From Montifringilla adamsi (lineage: Eukaryota; Chordata; Aves; Passeriformes; Passeridae): a stretch of DNA of 64,000 nucleotides. The stretch is taken from positions 4,581,888 through 4,645,887 of the forward strand of contig JAGGNK010008559.1 in the NCBI GenBank assembly GCA_017590115.1. Direction: 5' to 3'. The notes under the pieces were generated by a model. That model had not been told where the DNA came from. It did no database searches and saw only the letters and a program-made list of their open reading frames with translations. Shown one piece after another: positions 10,601 through 23,000 of this stretch. The position numbers and the translations under genes were made by a program. How positions within the stretch are numbered: the stretch's first letter is position 1; every line of letters begins with the position of its first letter.

Positions 10601-13600
10601 ACTAAGAAGAAATTAAAATTGAGGGAAGAAGTAGGGGTGCATGATCTTCCTTTGAATTCAGTCATGTGGAATTCAGTGATTAGAACCAAGTTAATATACT
10701 GAAGAATAAATTAAAGTTATTTGCAAGTAGTTCAAATGATGTCCATCTCCATCTTAAAATAATTTTCAAACAGTTATCTTTGCAGACTTCTTTGCATTAA
10801 AGGAAATGTATAGTAAAAATAGAATCCCAAGAAAAATCATTGCTACTTTGCCAATCCCCAGCATGCTTCTATGCTAATGTCAAATTATTTTTCCTGCAAA
10901 TTCTTCTTCAAACCTATTCCTTTCCAACATGTACTTCTAGCTAAGATAGAAGAGTGCATTGTTTAAGGACTAGAGGATCAAGGACATACTTCAAGTTGAC
11001 TAGCAGTTGCTAAAATAGGAACAGTTATAACGGAAAATAATCTTTTTTTCAAGTGTTTCCAGTATAGCACCTGCTTTCCAAAACACGTGGTTCATATACA
11101 GATAATTGCTTGATTGCTTGCTTTCATGTTCTTGCCAGGAAATACTGGGAATTTATCTTTGACATGATAGAAAAGTACAGCTTTGTTTATATTAGCAATT
11201 TTTCTATTTAGTCTTGTTAGAAGACATTCTTAACCTACTAGGAAAAAAAAAAGCCTCATCAAAACTCACTAATTAAATTACAAGCAAGGTAAGAGTACAT
11301 TACATAACTTTATTCTGCAACATTTCCAAGTTATTAACACTTCAGCATTGCTATTCAGTGGCAAACAACTACTTATTTTTAAGTGAGGTCTTAGGCAAAA
11401 TTGCCTTCCCATTGTTGTTTTGTGGGGAAACATGTTGTCCCTTAGAGATTGACCATCTCCTTCCAAACCTGGCATCCTCAAGTTTACAAGCCACAGCTAC
11501 ATCTCCTCTCAACCAAGAGCTAGCAGCAATCCCATTGTGTTAATATCATCTGTTTAGAGCATCCCTGCATGTTCATCAATGTACCCATGGATACAGGCAC
11601 TGACTAAAGTGCTAAGTGGGGGTAGACAGGCCAGAAGATGCACTTCACTGATCTGACTGCTGGTCATGGCCTCTGGGCTGCTATGCCAGTGTTTGCATCT
11701 CCAAAAGTAGCACACTAGTCTCTCATTTGTCAGGGCTTTGAAGCATCTCTCACTTCCATAAAATCAGTAAGCCTCGGAGGAAGAGGGAGTTTAAATTGAA
11801 CCCAAGGAAGCCTTCAAGTGAGTTTCTGAAGCAGTTTAGAATTTACCAAAAGGAAATTTTCTCTAGGAAATACACTCCAGCACACTGGTCAGGGAGGCAA
11901 CTCAGGAGGTCAGAGGAATACAGACAGAGAGAGTAATCTCTCCATCTTTACTTCTGTGTAGAAATGCTCTCCTTATTTCTCCACTAAAGTCTAAAAACAT
12001 TAGTACCCATATTACCTATTTTGAATGCTGTGAGTAGTTTCATTTGTATTTTCACTTAATCTGTTTTGAATAAAAGGTAATTTCCAGGTGAAAATCTAAT
12101 TGTTTACCAAAGGATGAAGAATCTGCCTATCAGGGATTAAATAACATACATTCACATCCCATGTGCAGCATTTCAGCAGATAAATGGATAATAATGTTTG
12201 TGGTTCAACAAAAGTAGTGCTTAACTCTGAGAATTAGCATGACTAGGCTTTGAAGAGAAGGAAGCATCTTCCAACAATAAATGAAATCCAGGGTCTCTCT
12301 TTCCCTATTGTCATGGAAATGACCTTGTGGGGTTTTGGTTGGGTTATTTCCAAAGGAGATGATAGCAGTTTCCTTTAAGGACAAGATTGCTGGGCTCATT
12401 TATTTCCCCTTCAAGCCATTTATGCCTTCACAGTGCTGGCTGCAACATGCCCAGTCAAGACATGTCTCTGACAAGAAAATGGAAATTGGCTTCAAGCAAA
12501 TGGACAGCACAGAACTAATCCCGGGATCAATCTCACACTGCCCAAGCGTTAGGGTGTATCAAGGGGCAGCTGCAAACTTCCAACATCACCCACGGCAACA
12601 CACAAAGTCAGGCCACTGGTATCCCTTTGATTCAGCCCAGAATAAGGTTCAAGAAGCCACTTAAAAAAAAAAAAAAATCAATGTAGAAAATTTGAGTGTT
12701 ACCTCCATCCTCCACTGAAATAGGTAAAATCTCTTACACAAATCCTTACTTGATCTACCTATGGGTACTATCATAATTATTTATGTTTTATTGAATTGAT
12801 TAAAATTTCAATAGTAGAAAATAACTCTTGTCCTTAGAAATAGGGACCACTTGAATTTTCAAGTAGGAGGAGAATTTAGAAGTTTAATAGATGCATTTTG
12901 TCATGACAACACTTCAGTAAACAAGATGTAACTTTAAAATGAAGGGCTTTCATTTTAAAAAAGGTATCAATTTTCAACTAGCAAGATGATTAATTAACAG
13001 AACAGACTGAAAGCTACCAAGGAGTTATCCATATTCAGTAACCAAGGCATATATTTTGATTGAGTCAAACGTGCTACTCTGATCAACCCACACACATTCT
13101 GCATCTGTAGAGAAATTGAGAGTGTTAGATATTATTCACTATGGACTTAATTGATGAATTTATGCCTTACTGGATTTAAGGTAATATATTACTAAATATT
13201 ATGTAAGTGGCTTCACTGCAGATACAGGAGGCAAGGGTTGTTTCTCTGGCACTCTCAGGAGTGCAGGTCACCACCCAGCTTGCTGAGGCACAAGGGTCTT
13301 TGACAGTCAGCTAAAACAGCAAGAACAATATATATATATATGCTACCACTTCACAATTCACAGACTGTTCCTGTCACCATTAGCCAGTATTTTTAGAGTC
13401 AGTGAAGCTACTGGTATAGCAGGCTTCATAATTATTCCTACTTATAGTATTAGAAGTATGCCTTTCTATTCCCTAGAAAAAATACTTTAGCCATAAAGAA
13501 AGGGAGGAATAACCTTGTTCTAGGGCAGCAGAAAGCTTAATTTCCTTCATTTATAGGATATTTTTCCAAGGTCCAGACATGGCTGAGATGATTGAAAAAT

Positions 13601-14071
13601 TTTTGAAATGAGAAACAGGGTGTATCTTGTGTGTCAACATCAGATATATAAAACAGATCAACAGAACATGCTCTATTCTTTTTTTTTTTTTTGTTGACCA
13701 TGTTGATAATCCTCAGAAAAAAGTGCATGACCATTATGCACTAACTTCAACTGGATTAAATTAGATGCTCTTCAATAGAATACTCAACTACTCAGCCTTG
13801 CTCTTCTGCACTTTCACTTAAGGTAATAGGATTTTTGGTACCATGTAGTTAGTAACTCCATAGTTAATTATTTTTGTTTTTTTAAAGGTAAGCTACCAGT
13901 TAACTGTCTTTTGCAGATAGATTAAACAGGCTCATTTAACATGAATATACTTTGTTAGGCTACTGTGAATAACACCACACTAAAAATTACAGGAGGATAT
14001 AGTTACAACAGAAATCAAGAAAACATTAATACCTTCTAAGAGAACTGACTGTGATTGCTGGCTTGCAAACA
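7632..14071. other. Unassigned AT-rich sequence
   Basis: No gene or transposon is recognised. Minor simple sequence includes (TA)n at 13327-13341 and a T run near 13678-13692. Open frames such as 8036-8380 and 12335-12664 have no recognisable domain and no coding-like context. Confidence 0.5.
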
Positions 14072-14103
14072 GAATCACAGAATATTCTGAGTTAGAAGGG
14101 ACC

Positions 14104-14123
14104 CACAAGGGTCACTGAGTGAA
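14104..14123 (+). repeat. Left 20-bp target duplication
   Basis: This 20-bp SINE segment (CACAAGGG...GTGAA) is repeated exactly at 14551-14570. The two copies directly border the 427-bp insert, so they are a target-site duplication made when the insert entered the SINE. Confidence 0.9.
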
Positions 14124-14550
14124 ATACTGGCTTATGCCTCTTGAGAGCACTACCTTATTAGGAAATAGGATTCTTACTAAAAATTGCATGAAACCAAGTC
14201 AGTGATATTCACACAGCAAAAGGCATGGTAGTTCCTGGTGCCAGAGGTGACTGACATGCATCCTTCATCAACCACAGGCTGAAACTCGTGGTGTCTCAAG
14301 AGGAGGGAGGTGAGCACTCGTGCACACCCCACCCTTCCACTCAAAAAGCTTCTGGGCAGAAGCACAGATCCCAGTCTGGAATTCCCAGTGTGCCGTGGCT
14401 CTGCTGCCAAGGATAAATCCTCTGTCTGGAGCAGTGCTGGATTTTACCATATTCTCCCAGAAGCTCCTTAAATGGGGCCTATTTTTCCCCTGGGTATCTG
14501 CCCTTAAGTTGCTGTAACTAAGTGACACATGATTAAATCATCAGTTCATA
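14124..14550 (+). repeat. 427-bp inserted copy of the sequence at 15658-16084
   Basis: The block begins ATACTGGCTT and ends CATCAGTTCATA. By eye it is identical over all 427 bases to 15658-16084, in the same orientation. It lies inside the SINE between perfect 20-bp direct repeats, so this is the derived copy. It has no poly(A), no CR1-type ATTCTRTG tail, no terminal inverted repeats and no LTR ends, so it is not an ordinary member of a known transposon class. The open frames in it (for example 14177-14410 on the minus strand) recur identically in the other copy and have no recognisable domain. Possible origins are a TPRT-mediated retrocopy of a local transcript or a templated repair insertion. 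Confidence 0.85.
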
Positions 14551-14570
14551 CACAAGGGTCACTGAGTGAA
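14551..14570 (+). repeat. Right 20-bp target duplication
   Basis: Exact copy of 14104-14123. The SINE sequence resumes at 14571 without loss. Confidence 0.9.
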
Positions 14571-14647
14571 CTCAAGTGAATGGCCCAGATGGGAATCAAA
14601 TCCACAACCTTTGCCTTATTAACACCGTGCTCTACCCAACTGAGCTT

Positions 14648-15657
14648 TTGTTCTCATGTAATACATGTGTTCATCTTCCAGACTTGTAAAGAAATCAGTG
14701 TTTTACAGGAATCAGTAATTATTCTGGCTACACAACAGTACCTTAATCTTTCATCAGCATTCATGCTGTTGCAATCATATTCAAAACACATTTTTGCTCA
14801 TGACTAATGTCTAAGAATACTCTAATGATCAGAAGATTGTATCCTAAAAATATGCCGGGTCTCTTCTTTCATTTTGGAGTGATAGATCCCTATAATCTTT
14901 TCAGATCATAATTTAACTATTACGTAACAACATATTTGCAATGCAGTTCACGTCTATGAAGAAAATTATTTAGATTACATTTTTTTTAATTTATGCTTCT
15001 TTGGATTAAGACACAGCTTAGAACTTAGTAAGATTTTGGTCAAGTAAGTAAACTACCTTGAGATCATCCTGAATGTTTTTTCTTGCTCTAATGGAAGTCT
15101 ATTAATATAATAAGGATATATACTCCTTATGAAAAAATATTTATGTGATTTCCTGAGTTCTCTTTCAGAAGACTGGTAACAGTACTAAGAGGGTTTTTTT
15201 TAAAGCATATTTTATCATCTTCTAATACACAAGATATTTTTTAGATAAATTTGACCAGAGCAAGCAATATTTCACCTTTGTTATGAATTGATGCTTTTAA
15301 CAGTTATAGACAGCTATGGCCTTTAACATCAACCCCTGCTGCTTTGCCGGTTTGAATGATGTCCTTCAATATTTCTCTGCTCTATTTTGTGACAGTAAGA
15401 AACTTAAAAAGTAGTAAAAAGCATCTTCCCTAATGTGAACAACCAATAACAACTGCAAAATCATTTTGACCAAATTTGGAGAGCTGTTAACATGCTCACA
15501 TTCTCTTTAGCACCTTAATCATGCTAATTATACAGTTCATTACTGAAGGGAAAAAATAAAATAAAAAAAAAAGCAACTAGTAAATTCAATGCTTGAATTT
15601 TGCTGCATCTTCTTACTGCATGAGCACATTAGAGTGATGAATTTGGTATAAAATAAC
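14648..15657. other. Unassigned AT-rich spacer between the two 427-bp copies
   Basis: About 1 kb of AT-rich sequence with no recognised gene or repeat. It separates the SINE from the probable donor copy. Confidence 0.5.
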
Positions 15658-16084
15658 ATACTGGCTTATGCCTCTTGAGAGCACTACCTTATTAGGAAAT
15701 AGGATTCTTACTAAAAATTGCATGAAACCAAGTCAGTGATATTCACACAGCAAAAGGCATGGTAGTTCCTGGTGCCAGAGGTGACTGACATGCATCCTTC
15801 ATCAACCACAGGCTGAAACTCGTGGTGTCTCAAGAGGAGGGAGGTGAGCACTCGTGCACACCCCACCCTTCCACTCAAAAAGCTTCTGGGCAGAAGCACA
15901 GATCCCAGTCTGGAATTCCCAGTGTGCCGTGGCTCTGCTGCCAAGGATAAATCCTCTGTCTGGAGCAGTGCTGGATTTTACCATATTCTCCCAGAAGCTC
16001 CTTAAATGGGGCCTATTTTTCCCCTGGGTATCTGCCCTTAAGTTGCTGTAACTAAGTGACACATGATTAAATCATCAGTTCATA
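15658..16084 (+). repeat. Probable donor copy of the 427-bp duplicated block
   Basis: Identical to 14124-14550 as read here. The flanks (ATAAAATAAC on the left, ACTTATGACG on the right) show no direct duplication and the block is not inside a repeat. This looks like the ancestral location. It is GC-richer than its surroundings, with segments such as GGAGGGAGGTGAGCACTCG and GTGCCGTGGCTCTGCTGCC. I do not recognise it as a gene or repeat. Confidence 0.75.
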
Positions 16085-16847
16085 ACTTATGACGTTTCTT
16101 TTTGCACACTTGGCAAAGGGCACATTTTAGCAGATGAAACTGGCAACCTTATCACATGCTACTAAAATTACCTTCAGGACAGACATTTATGAAAAAGGTT
16201 CCTTACCAAAACCATTCACCACCTATGTACACATATAAGCCATGTATTTATGTAAACCTGACTTCTGCTCTACTATATTTGATGAAGGCATTTCTTTTCT
16301 AGATTAAAACAATTTTAGAAAGCTATAATACAATCAAGCTTTTTAAGTGAGAGGCAGACATGCACAGAAATGTGCTGTTCCTACTGAGTCATGAACGTCC
16401 AAGTGAGGCAGGGTGTAGAGAAAACTGAGCAGAATCAGCTAATGTAGCTCAATAAACAAGTCTTCATGCACAGAAGCTGTTCTTTGGGTCTGAATTTGAA
16501 AGATCCTATTAAGAAAAAGCCATCAAGCTCATCTCCAGGAATAGGAGGTTGGTATTATTCTTTCTATTCTAAGCCTGAAGAAAAGCTTGCATTGATCTGG
16601 TGCACATAACTCCCAAATTTCTCTCATTCTGTCATGTAAACAAATGACCCTAGGTCTTCACTTTGACAGATGTCACTGTAACCCAAACAAGGTCAAACAT
16701 AAAGCAGTAATTGTTGCTCTATTAGAAATAGAGAAAAAATTCTATTAGAAAATTTTAAGAACCATATTGACAACCATTTCATAATGTCTCCCCTTCAGAG
16801 AGAAGGCATAAATAAATAACCAAGGGCAAGGCAACATTTACTGTATC
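16085..16847. other. Unassigned AT-rich sequence
   Basis: Nothing recognised between the donor block and the next LTR. Confidence 0.5.
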
Positions 16848-16852
16848 AAGTG

Positions 16853-17376
16853 CAGTTTTTTTCAGGGGTAGAGTTAATTTTCATCACAGCAGTTAGTATG
16901 GGGCTGTGTTTTGGGTTTGTGCTGAACACGGAGTGAACACGGCGAAACACTGATGCAGCAGTGTTTCTGTTATTGCTAAGCAGCATGTACACAGAGACGA
17001 GGCCTTTTCCTCTCCTTATCTCACCACTGACTAAGCTGGAGATGTTGAAGGAGTTTGTAGGGGACACAGCTGGGATATCTGATCCCAACTGACCCAAGGA
17101 ATGTTTCACATGATGATCCATATGGCATCAAACTCAGAATAGAAAGTCAGGTGACCATTATGGGTGATGAAGCCCTGCTTTCCTGGGATAGCTGAGCCCC
17201 TGCCTGCCCCTGGGAAGGGGTGAATTTATTCCTCCTTTTGCTTTGCTTGCATACACAGCTTTTTCTTTATCTGTAAAACTGTTTTTGTCTCAAGCCACAA
17301 GTTTTCTCACTTTTTCCTGCTGGAGAAGAGTGGGCCAGCAGTAATGGGACCGAGTTACTGCTGAGGTTAAACCACA
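16853..17376 (+). mobile_element. Solo LTR, ERVL-type, plus strand
   Basis: The motif order is GGGGTAGAGTTAATTTTC, GGGGCTGTGTTTTGGG, TGTTATTGCTAAGCAG, GACACAGCTGGGATATCTGATCC, GACCCAAGGAATGTTTCACATGATG and finally GAGGTTAAACCACA. It is the same order as in the 430-980 LTR and follows the common passerine ERVL LTR. AAGTG occurs on both sides (16848-16852 and 17377-17381), a possible 5-bp target duplication. With that boundary the first TG of the LTR is missing. The alternative start at 16851 (TGCAG) keeps TG but loses the duplication. No internal viral sequence is attached, so it is a recombined solo LTR. The frame at 16846-17121 (minus) is an artefact of the LTR. Confidence 0.7.
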
Positions 17377-17384
17377 AAGTGTCA

Positions 17385-19599
17385 TCAAACTGCACATAAA
17401 TCAGCTTCTCTGCTGCTGCATTACAACACAGAAGGACTGAATCATGAGCTGCAAGGGGAAATTTTGTGCTCCCTTTGGTTTTAAAATCCAGCTTTACTAC
17501 ATATCCAGTATATAGAGCTGATTGTTATTTCTTCTTATCTGCTAATTGCTACAGATTGTGATGATCTATTTATATCTTCAAAACTACTCCTAAAATGTAC
17601 TGCAAAATAGTTGCCTGAGGATTCCGAGGCCAAAAGTGATCAATCATTTGGCACATATTGTATTTTTCTGCACAACCAAATTATATTACTGTTTCTCATT
17701 TTAAAAAATAACAACAGTTCACACAGAGAAAAAAAGGAAGGAGCTATATGAGGAAATCTTTGTTTTAAACCTAATATAAAAGGGAACAGTAATCAGCCTG
17801 CAGATTTTTAGTTATTCCCTCTGGATATGGCAGGTATGCCCATTTTACATAGGCAGACTCATCATTCAAGGGGATATAGATGCCATTTTGAAGCAACACA
17901 TTTCAAGGCTACAAAACAATAAAGCACTATGACATTCAAAAGTGGATATCTACATTTAGCTGTGGCTACTCCAGCTGTGTCTGGAAAGCCCCAGCACAGC
18001 AGTACACATACCAGTAACACACACAAGTAACACACACCTAAGAACTGTTTGTCCCACTGAGCAGCCTCTACCTCACCCCTCCCCTGTGCTCAGTCACAGG
18101 TTGCTCTCTGCTAAGCATTCATGACAAGACTTCATTCCTTTTGATACAACTCACCTTTATGACATGGGCCAGTCAATAGCATGGGCAGGTGCCCTTTCCT
18201 CCTAACCCCTGTCCTGGTCACTATGAGAATGCTGAACACAAGGAAAGGATTTGTTGCACAGATGGGATCACTTCTTGGCTGCTGCACTGTGCAAGTCTGA
18301 GAGAGTTTATGGTTTATGAAATAGAAGCAAACAAAAAAATCAACCCACCCCAAATTTGCCACTGTGACCATTTCTTCTTTTTCTTCGTTTCTCCTTTCCA
18401 AGAACCTGCTTGTTGTCTTATTATTTCCATCACTTTTAACTGAGGCTGTCAAATTTCTCCACTCAGAGAAATGGCAAACACTTGACTTTGATTAGGAACA
18501 TTGGGTTTGTAAGTGTAATAGCACTAGTATCTACTTGACTGACAATAGCTGAATCTATTCAGCCGTATTGACAGGAGGAGGTCTGGTACCCTGCTTTACA
18601 TACTTCCCTTCTCCCTTTTTAGCAGCTGTAAGGTTATAACAGGCATTTTTGAAGCTTTTCAATGAGAGAGAAAATGAGGCCTGCAAACAGGTCAGCAGTT
18701 CAAAATGCAAATTATCTGCATGTTTCGCTTTAGGTGATAGACTGCCATTGTTTCTAAAGTTGTCTAGTTCTTACTCTGGAGAAAACAGGATGTGTAAAAG
18801 GCAGAAAATCACAACTCAAATGAGAATGAAGACAACTATTTTATGGATGCAAAAGACACAGAATACTGATGTATTTTTACTGCTGAAGCATTAATTAAAA
18901 CTCTATTCTCATACTACAGGGCTGAAGAACTACCTGATGACTTTACATTTTCAAAAATATCTTAGAAGCTTAACTGCAAATATGAAAAAAGTGGACATTG
19001 GACTTACAAGTAATCTTTGTCTTAACTTCATAATATAAATGCTAACACAACATATGCCTCTCTACAAATAGCTCTTCAAAACGTAAGGGTGATTAATTGT
19101 GTCATATTTTATGCTAGTGTTGACAAGACTCTACTGTAGAGATTCTGAAAAAGGTATCTAAAATGTCTGTATTATTTATTCTGAAAGCCAAAAGGCTTTG
19201 CAAGTAACAGGATGAGATCTTTGCCCAGGAGCTGGTTTTGATATCAGAAATCAGTCCTTCTCACTTGTTCTGCACTAATTAGCACTGTCAAAAATTGCTG
19301 GAGATGAGAAGCCATATTATTCTATTCCTCCTTCTTTGGCAGGCCAACAAATCTTAAGATTTAATGACACAATCCATCTTTCAAATGTAGTACAGTCTCT
19401 TGAGCTTAGTAAAACTGGGGGGGATTGAGTGGGGCCTTACAGTTTTATTGTGTCCACTGCACTCTAATCTTATTCACCCTCCTGCAAAATTCAGCACTTT
19501 CTAGCATGATTTGTCTACATAGGGGGGAAAAGTGCCTTGTCAAATCTATACAAGATTTGTTTAATTTGTTTAATTAACTTCTACAGAGTTTCCTATCCA
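17385..19599. other. Unassigned sequence
   Basis: No gene or transposon recognised. A CACA-rich stretch near 17995-18030 (repeats of AGTAACACACAC) is the only simple-sequence feature noted. Confidence 0.45.
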
Positions 19600-19935
19600 T
19601 ACTGGATCTGGCTGGAACAGGACTAACTTTCTTCACAACAGCCCGTATGGTGCTGTGCTCTGAGTTTGTGGCTAAAACTGTGTAGATAACACAACATTGT
19701 TGTGGCTGTTTCTGAACAATTAAGTGGACACAACAAAGCCAGGTGAAAAGAAAAGAAAAAAAAAAAAAAGCATTTAAAGCATTTTCTGAAGCACCAAGGC
19801 TTTCTCTATTTCCCACTCTCTTCCCTTCCTCTCCCAAACAAGTAGGCTGGGAGTAAGAAAGAAGCTGAGTGAGGACACAGACAGGACAGGTGAGTCGAGT
19901 TGGCCAGAAGGATGTTCCATCCCATCCAATGCTCA
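19600..19935 (+). mobile_element. ERVL-type LTR fragment, plus strand, 3' truncated
   Basis: It starts TACTGGATCTGGCTGGAACAGG, like the TG-CCTGGTTTGGCTGGGACAG start of this LTR family. It continues with GGTGCTGTGCTCTGAGTTTG, AGGCTGGGAGTAAGAAAGAAGCTG, GACACAGACAGGACAGGTGAG and TTGGCCAGAAGGATGTTCCATCCCAT, all U3 landmarks in order. A pure A tract lies at about 19757-19770. Similarity fades after about 19935, so U3 end, R and U5 are missing. The 146-codon minus-strand frame at 19574-20014 runs antisense through it and is not a gene. Confidence 0.6.
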
Positions 19936-20039
19936 GAGCTCGCTGCCCTCTCCCAGTGCTCCCAGTTTGAAACCAGAGAGAGCAAAAGAAAAAGTGGTCA
20001 TGGAACAAAACCAAGACAGTTTATGAACTAAAGGAAAAT

Positions 20040-23000
20040 GGGAGAGTGGAGGGGAAAGACAACAAAATCACTCAGCCAATCTCAGAAGCCAAACCCTCTC
20101 ACCTTCTTAAATGACAAAAATCAAGAATGCAAAAACGTCTCCAGTAAAAACTGAGATGATTGAGAATTATTCAGGTTATTGTGCTCCGTGGCACAGACTC
20201 TGCCTTTGCATACACATGCTTGCTTTTTACCAAGCTGTAATTTTTCTTACTACATTACATCTTACCACACTAAGGCTTTTTGAAGGATAATGTATGAGGG
20301 GAAAAAAAGCATTTGATTCAGCAAGAAATAAATTTGAATATTCTTGTCCATGTGATGATATGGCAAAGTCAGTCATTGTATTGTCAGGCTCTTCATAACA
20401 ACACCAAGGTCATTTAGAAGGAAAAAAATGCCATTTGAATCTGATCTGGACAATCCCAAATACAATTACAAACCATTTTAAAATTGCATCAAGACCAACA
20501 GCAAAGCTGCTAACAGCATAGAAATACTTGTTCCCAGCCATCTGCCTCGTGTGTAGTTTGATAGATTCTTGGGGATAGTTAAGGAGAAAACTCCCTAGGT
20601 ACTACAGCATTGATCTGTTAAGCTCTAAACCAGCTTACAGAATTTCTCAAAAATTGAATTGGAAGTCCACACAAATTATAAATTCATTCAATTAATTCAA
20701 CCAAGCAAGCCAATTCTACCCTTGATTTACATGGGTGTTTTTTTCCTTTATGACCTCAAGCAAACTGCAATAATTTGTCTGGAAAAATTATTTATTCAAT
20801 GCAACTTAAAAACATTATCTCCCTCCTTCTCATTTGGGCTTTCTCACATCTGACTGCTGCCAGATGTTACAGGTAGAGGCAGACAGAACATGCCATCTGC
20901 ACTACTGAATGTCTCAGACACATCCTAACAAGCTATTGGCTTCGTCTGAACATTAATGGCTGATGGCAGCACAGCAGGTGCAGTGGAGGACCAGTGGGAA
21001 ATGTGTTGAGAAGCCCAGAATGGGCTCAGTATTTAAGTGCTAGATGAAAGTTGGGAGCTGTAAAAAACTCCAGACTATTCAGTACAGATTAAAAGACATT
21101 GAGAACGCAGTTTCAATTCATTTCCAAATAATTCTACAAGGTGTTAAATTTTTAAACCAAAAAGTCTGTCTATTGTATTTCACAGATGTAGGAAATCAGA
21201 AACATAATTACCAGGATGTTTATAAACTGAAGTGCATGTTAATAGCTTGCTTGACATGCTGCAAAAAGGTCCAAGAGCATCAACTGGGAGATAGCAGGAG
21301 ACAAATATGACTATATACACACTTGTACAAAGATAGATATTCCTTAGCTGGTTTTAAAATACAAAGCTACTACAGATAAAGGGCATTCATTACACTTCTG
21401 TGCTATTTCTAATCAAACATTCCAGGTACAAGTGCACAAAGCCCTACCTAACATAAAACAAAGAGCATAACAGGATAAGATCAAAACTTGGGAGGTTTTT
21501 AATCACAATGTATTAAAAACTTGTTTCTATAAGGTTGTATATAAAGCTGATAAGCATAGCAAGAGCAACTCACTTTATTATTGATGCATCAATATTATTT
21601 TTTATTATTTTTACTATCCTTCAATCCCTCTGTAGCTAGTATCACTTGTTACTTTGGTTTGCAATAATTAATCTCCTCACCAGGTTTCACACCAAATTAT
21701 TTCACCACAATATGTTAGAGAAAGAGTTAAAAAACTTCAGTTCCTCTAAAAAAATCATCAAGTACATTCCATAGGTCTCAGGAGAAATACATATAGATGC
21801 AGGCTTTGCTCTGAGAGTTTTCTAGTGTGAATAGTCCAGTAAGTGTAGCAAATCACTTCTGAACTCTGCTGACATATCACCAAAGCCTCTTCATGTCAGC
21901 ATACCTGTATCTACTGTGAATGAAATGTCTTTAGAGAATGAATAAACGAACAAAACTAATCCCTCTTATTACTCTCTTAAATGTCTGAGATTAACACAGA
22001 GACTGTGAACTATGTGGAAAAATCCCAACTGTGCTATCAGATATGCAATGTTTTCATTTCCTTACCAGCAACTGAACCAAGACCTACTTATTTCACACAG
22101 AGAAAACTGTTTGTTTTTAAAGACCACCAGAAATAGTTTCCTTAAAAGGCTGAAGTCACCATAACTCACTGTTCTCTGACCTTACCAACTACCCAGCACA
22201 GCTATAAGAAAGTAAGTTCACATCAGAGCCATAATTCTAAAGGTCTTTGTATGCCTACAAATCTTAATCAGAGAATGGGAAAGATATAGGTATAAAAAAA
22301 AAAAGACTAGACACAACTATGATGAACAAAGTGATGTGCCTGATCATTTCTGCTCATTAAAAATTTAATGACTCTCTACCATTGCCTCTCAGTCCCTAAA
22401 TTAATTTCAAGTTTCTCTCAAACACACCAGATAAATTCTAGCTCAGACTACAAGCTTTGCGCTGCTCTCCCATAAAAAAGGCACAGTGCCAGTGACAGAG
22501 CACCCACAGATCCCTCCCCCACTGCCACCACACAGGGCAGGGGCCAGCAGCCCACAAGAAATGCCAGCCCCTAGGCACACTGCCAGGGGGGTCTCACATG
22601 ATGAACAGTTGTACACGCATGCACACACTTCAGCTGCTACCACAAGCAAGTTCAGAGCAATCACTGAGATGTGTTACTGGTGGAATAATGAAATTACCTG
22701 GTTTGCTTTGCTGAAGGGAAGGTGAAGATCACACCAAGCTCCATCTGTTCTGCATCATCCAAGTGCTTCATCAACCAACATGGCACCAAAATGCTGGAGG
22801 ACTGTCTGTTGAATCAAACTCAGTGCTTTGAACAAGGGGAAAATAGATAATAAAACTCCACCAGAACAGCTGAAAGGTTTTGAAACCTTTGCTTGCTTTC
22901 CCCATTTAGTATTTATTTTATTAATCCTTGACCAATACCTTAAATTCTATTCTGTACTCCTTTGAATATATAAAGTAAATAAGGACTTCCATTAAACAAA

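Larger units (their letters stand above)
14072..14647 (-). mobile_element. TguSINE1-like SINE (tRNA-Ile head, CR1 tail), split by an insertion
   Basis: On the minus strand the element starts with GCTCAGTTGGGTAGAGC (14629-14647), an A-box like that of tRNA-Ile. It continues with GGTGTTAATAAGGCAAAGG, like the anticodon arm, and GGATTTGATTCC (14592-14603), a B-box. It ends in GGGTCCCTTCTAACTCAGAATATTCTGTGATTCT-type sequence (14104-14072), a CR1 3' tail. This is the structure described for passerine tRNA-Ile-derived SINEs moved by CR1. The body is interrupted at 14124-14550 by a 427-bp insertion. Removing the insert and one copy of the 20-bp duplication leaves a continuous SINE that aligns with the copy at 43939-44070. 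It is a retroposon, not a functional tRNA gene: the 5' end of the tRNA is missing or diverged. Confidence 0.8.

Noticed and set aside
14592..14647. tRNA-Ile-like A- and B-boxes suggesting a tRNA gene
   Set aside because: The acceptor-stem 5' part is missing, the arms do not pair cleanly and a CR1 tail follows, so it is a SINE. The same applies at 43939-44070.
14177..16062. Two sets of identical small open frames (77, 86 and 65 codons)
   Set aside because: They are identical because the 427-bp block is duplicated. No start context, splice sites or domains support coding.
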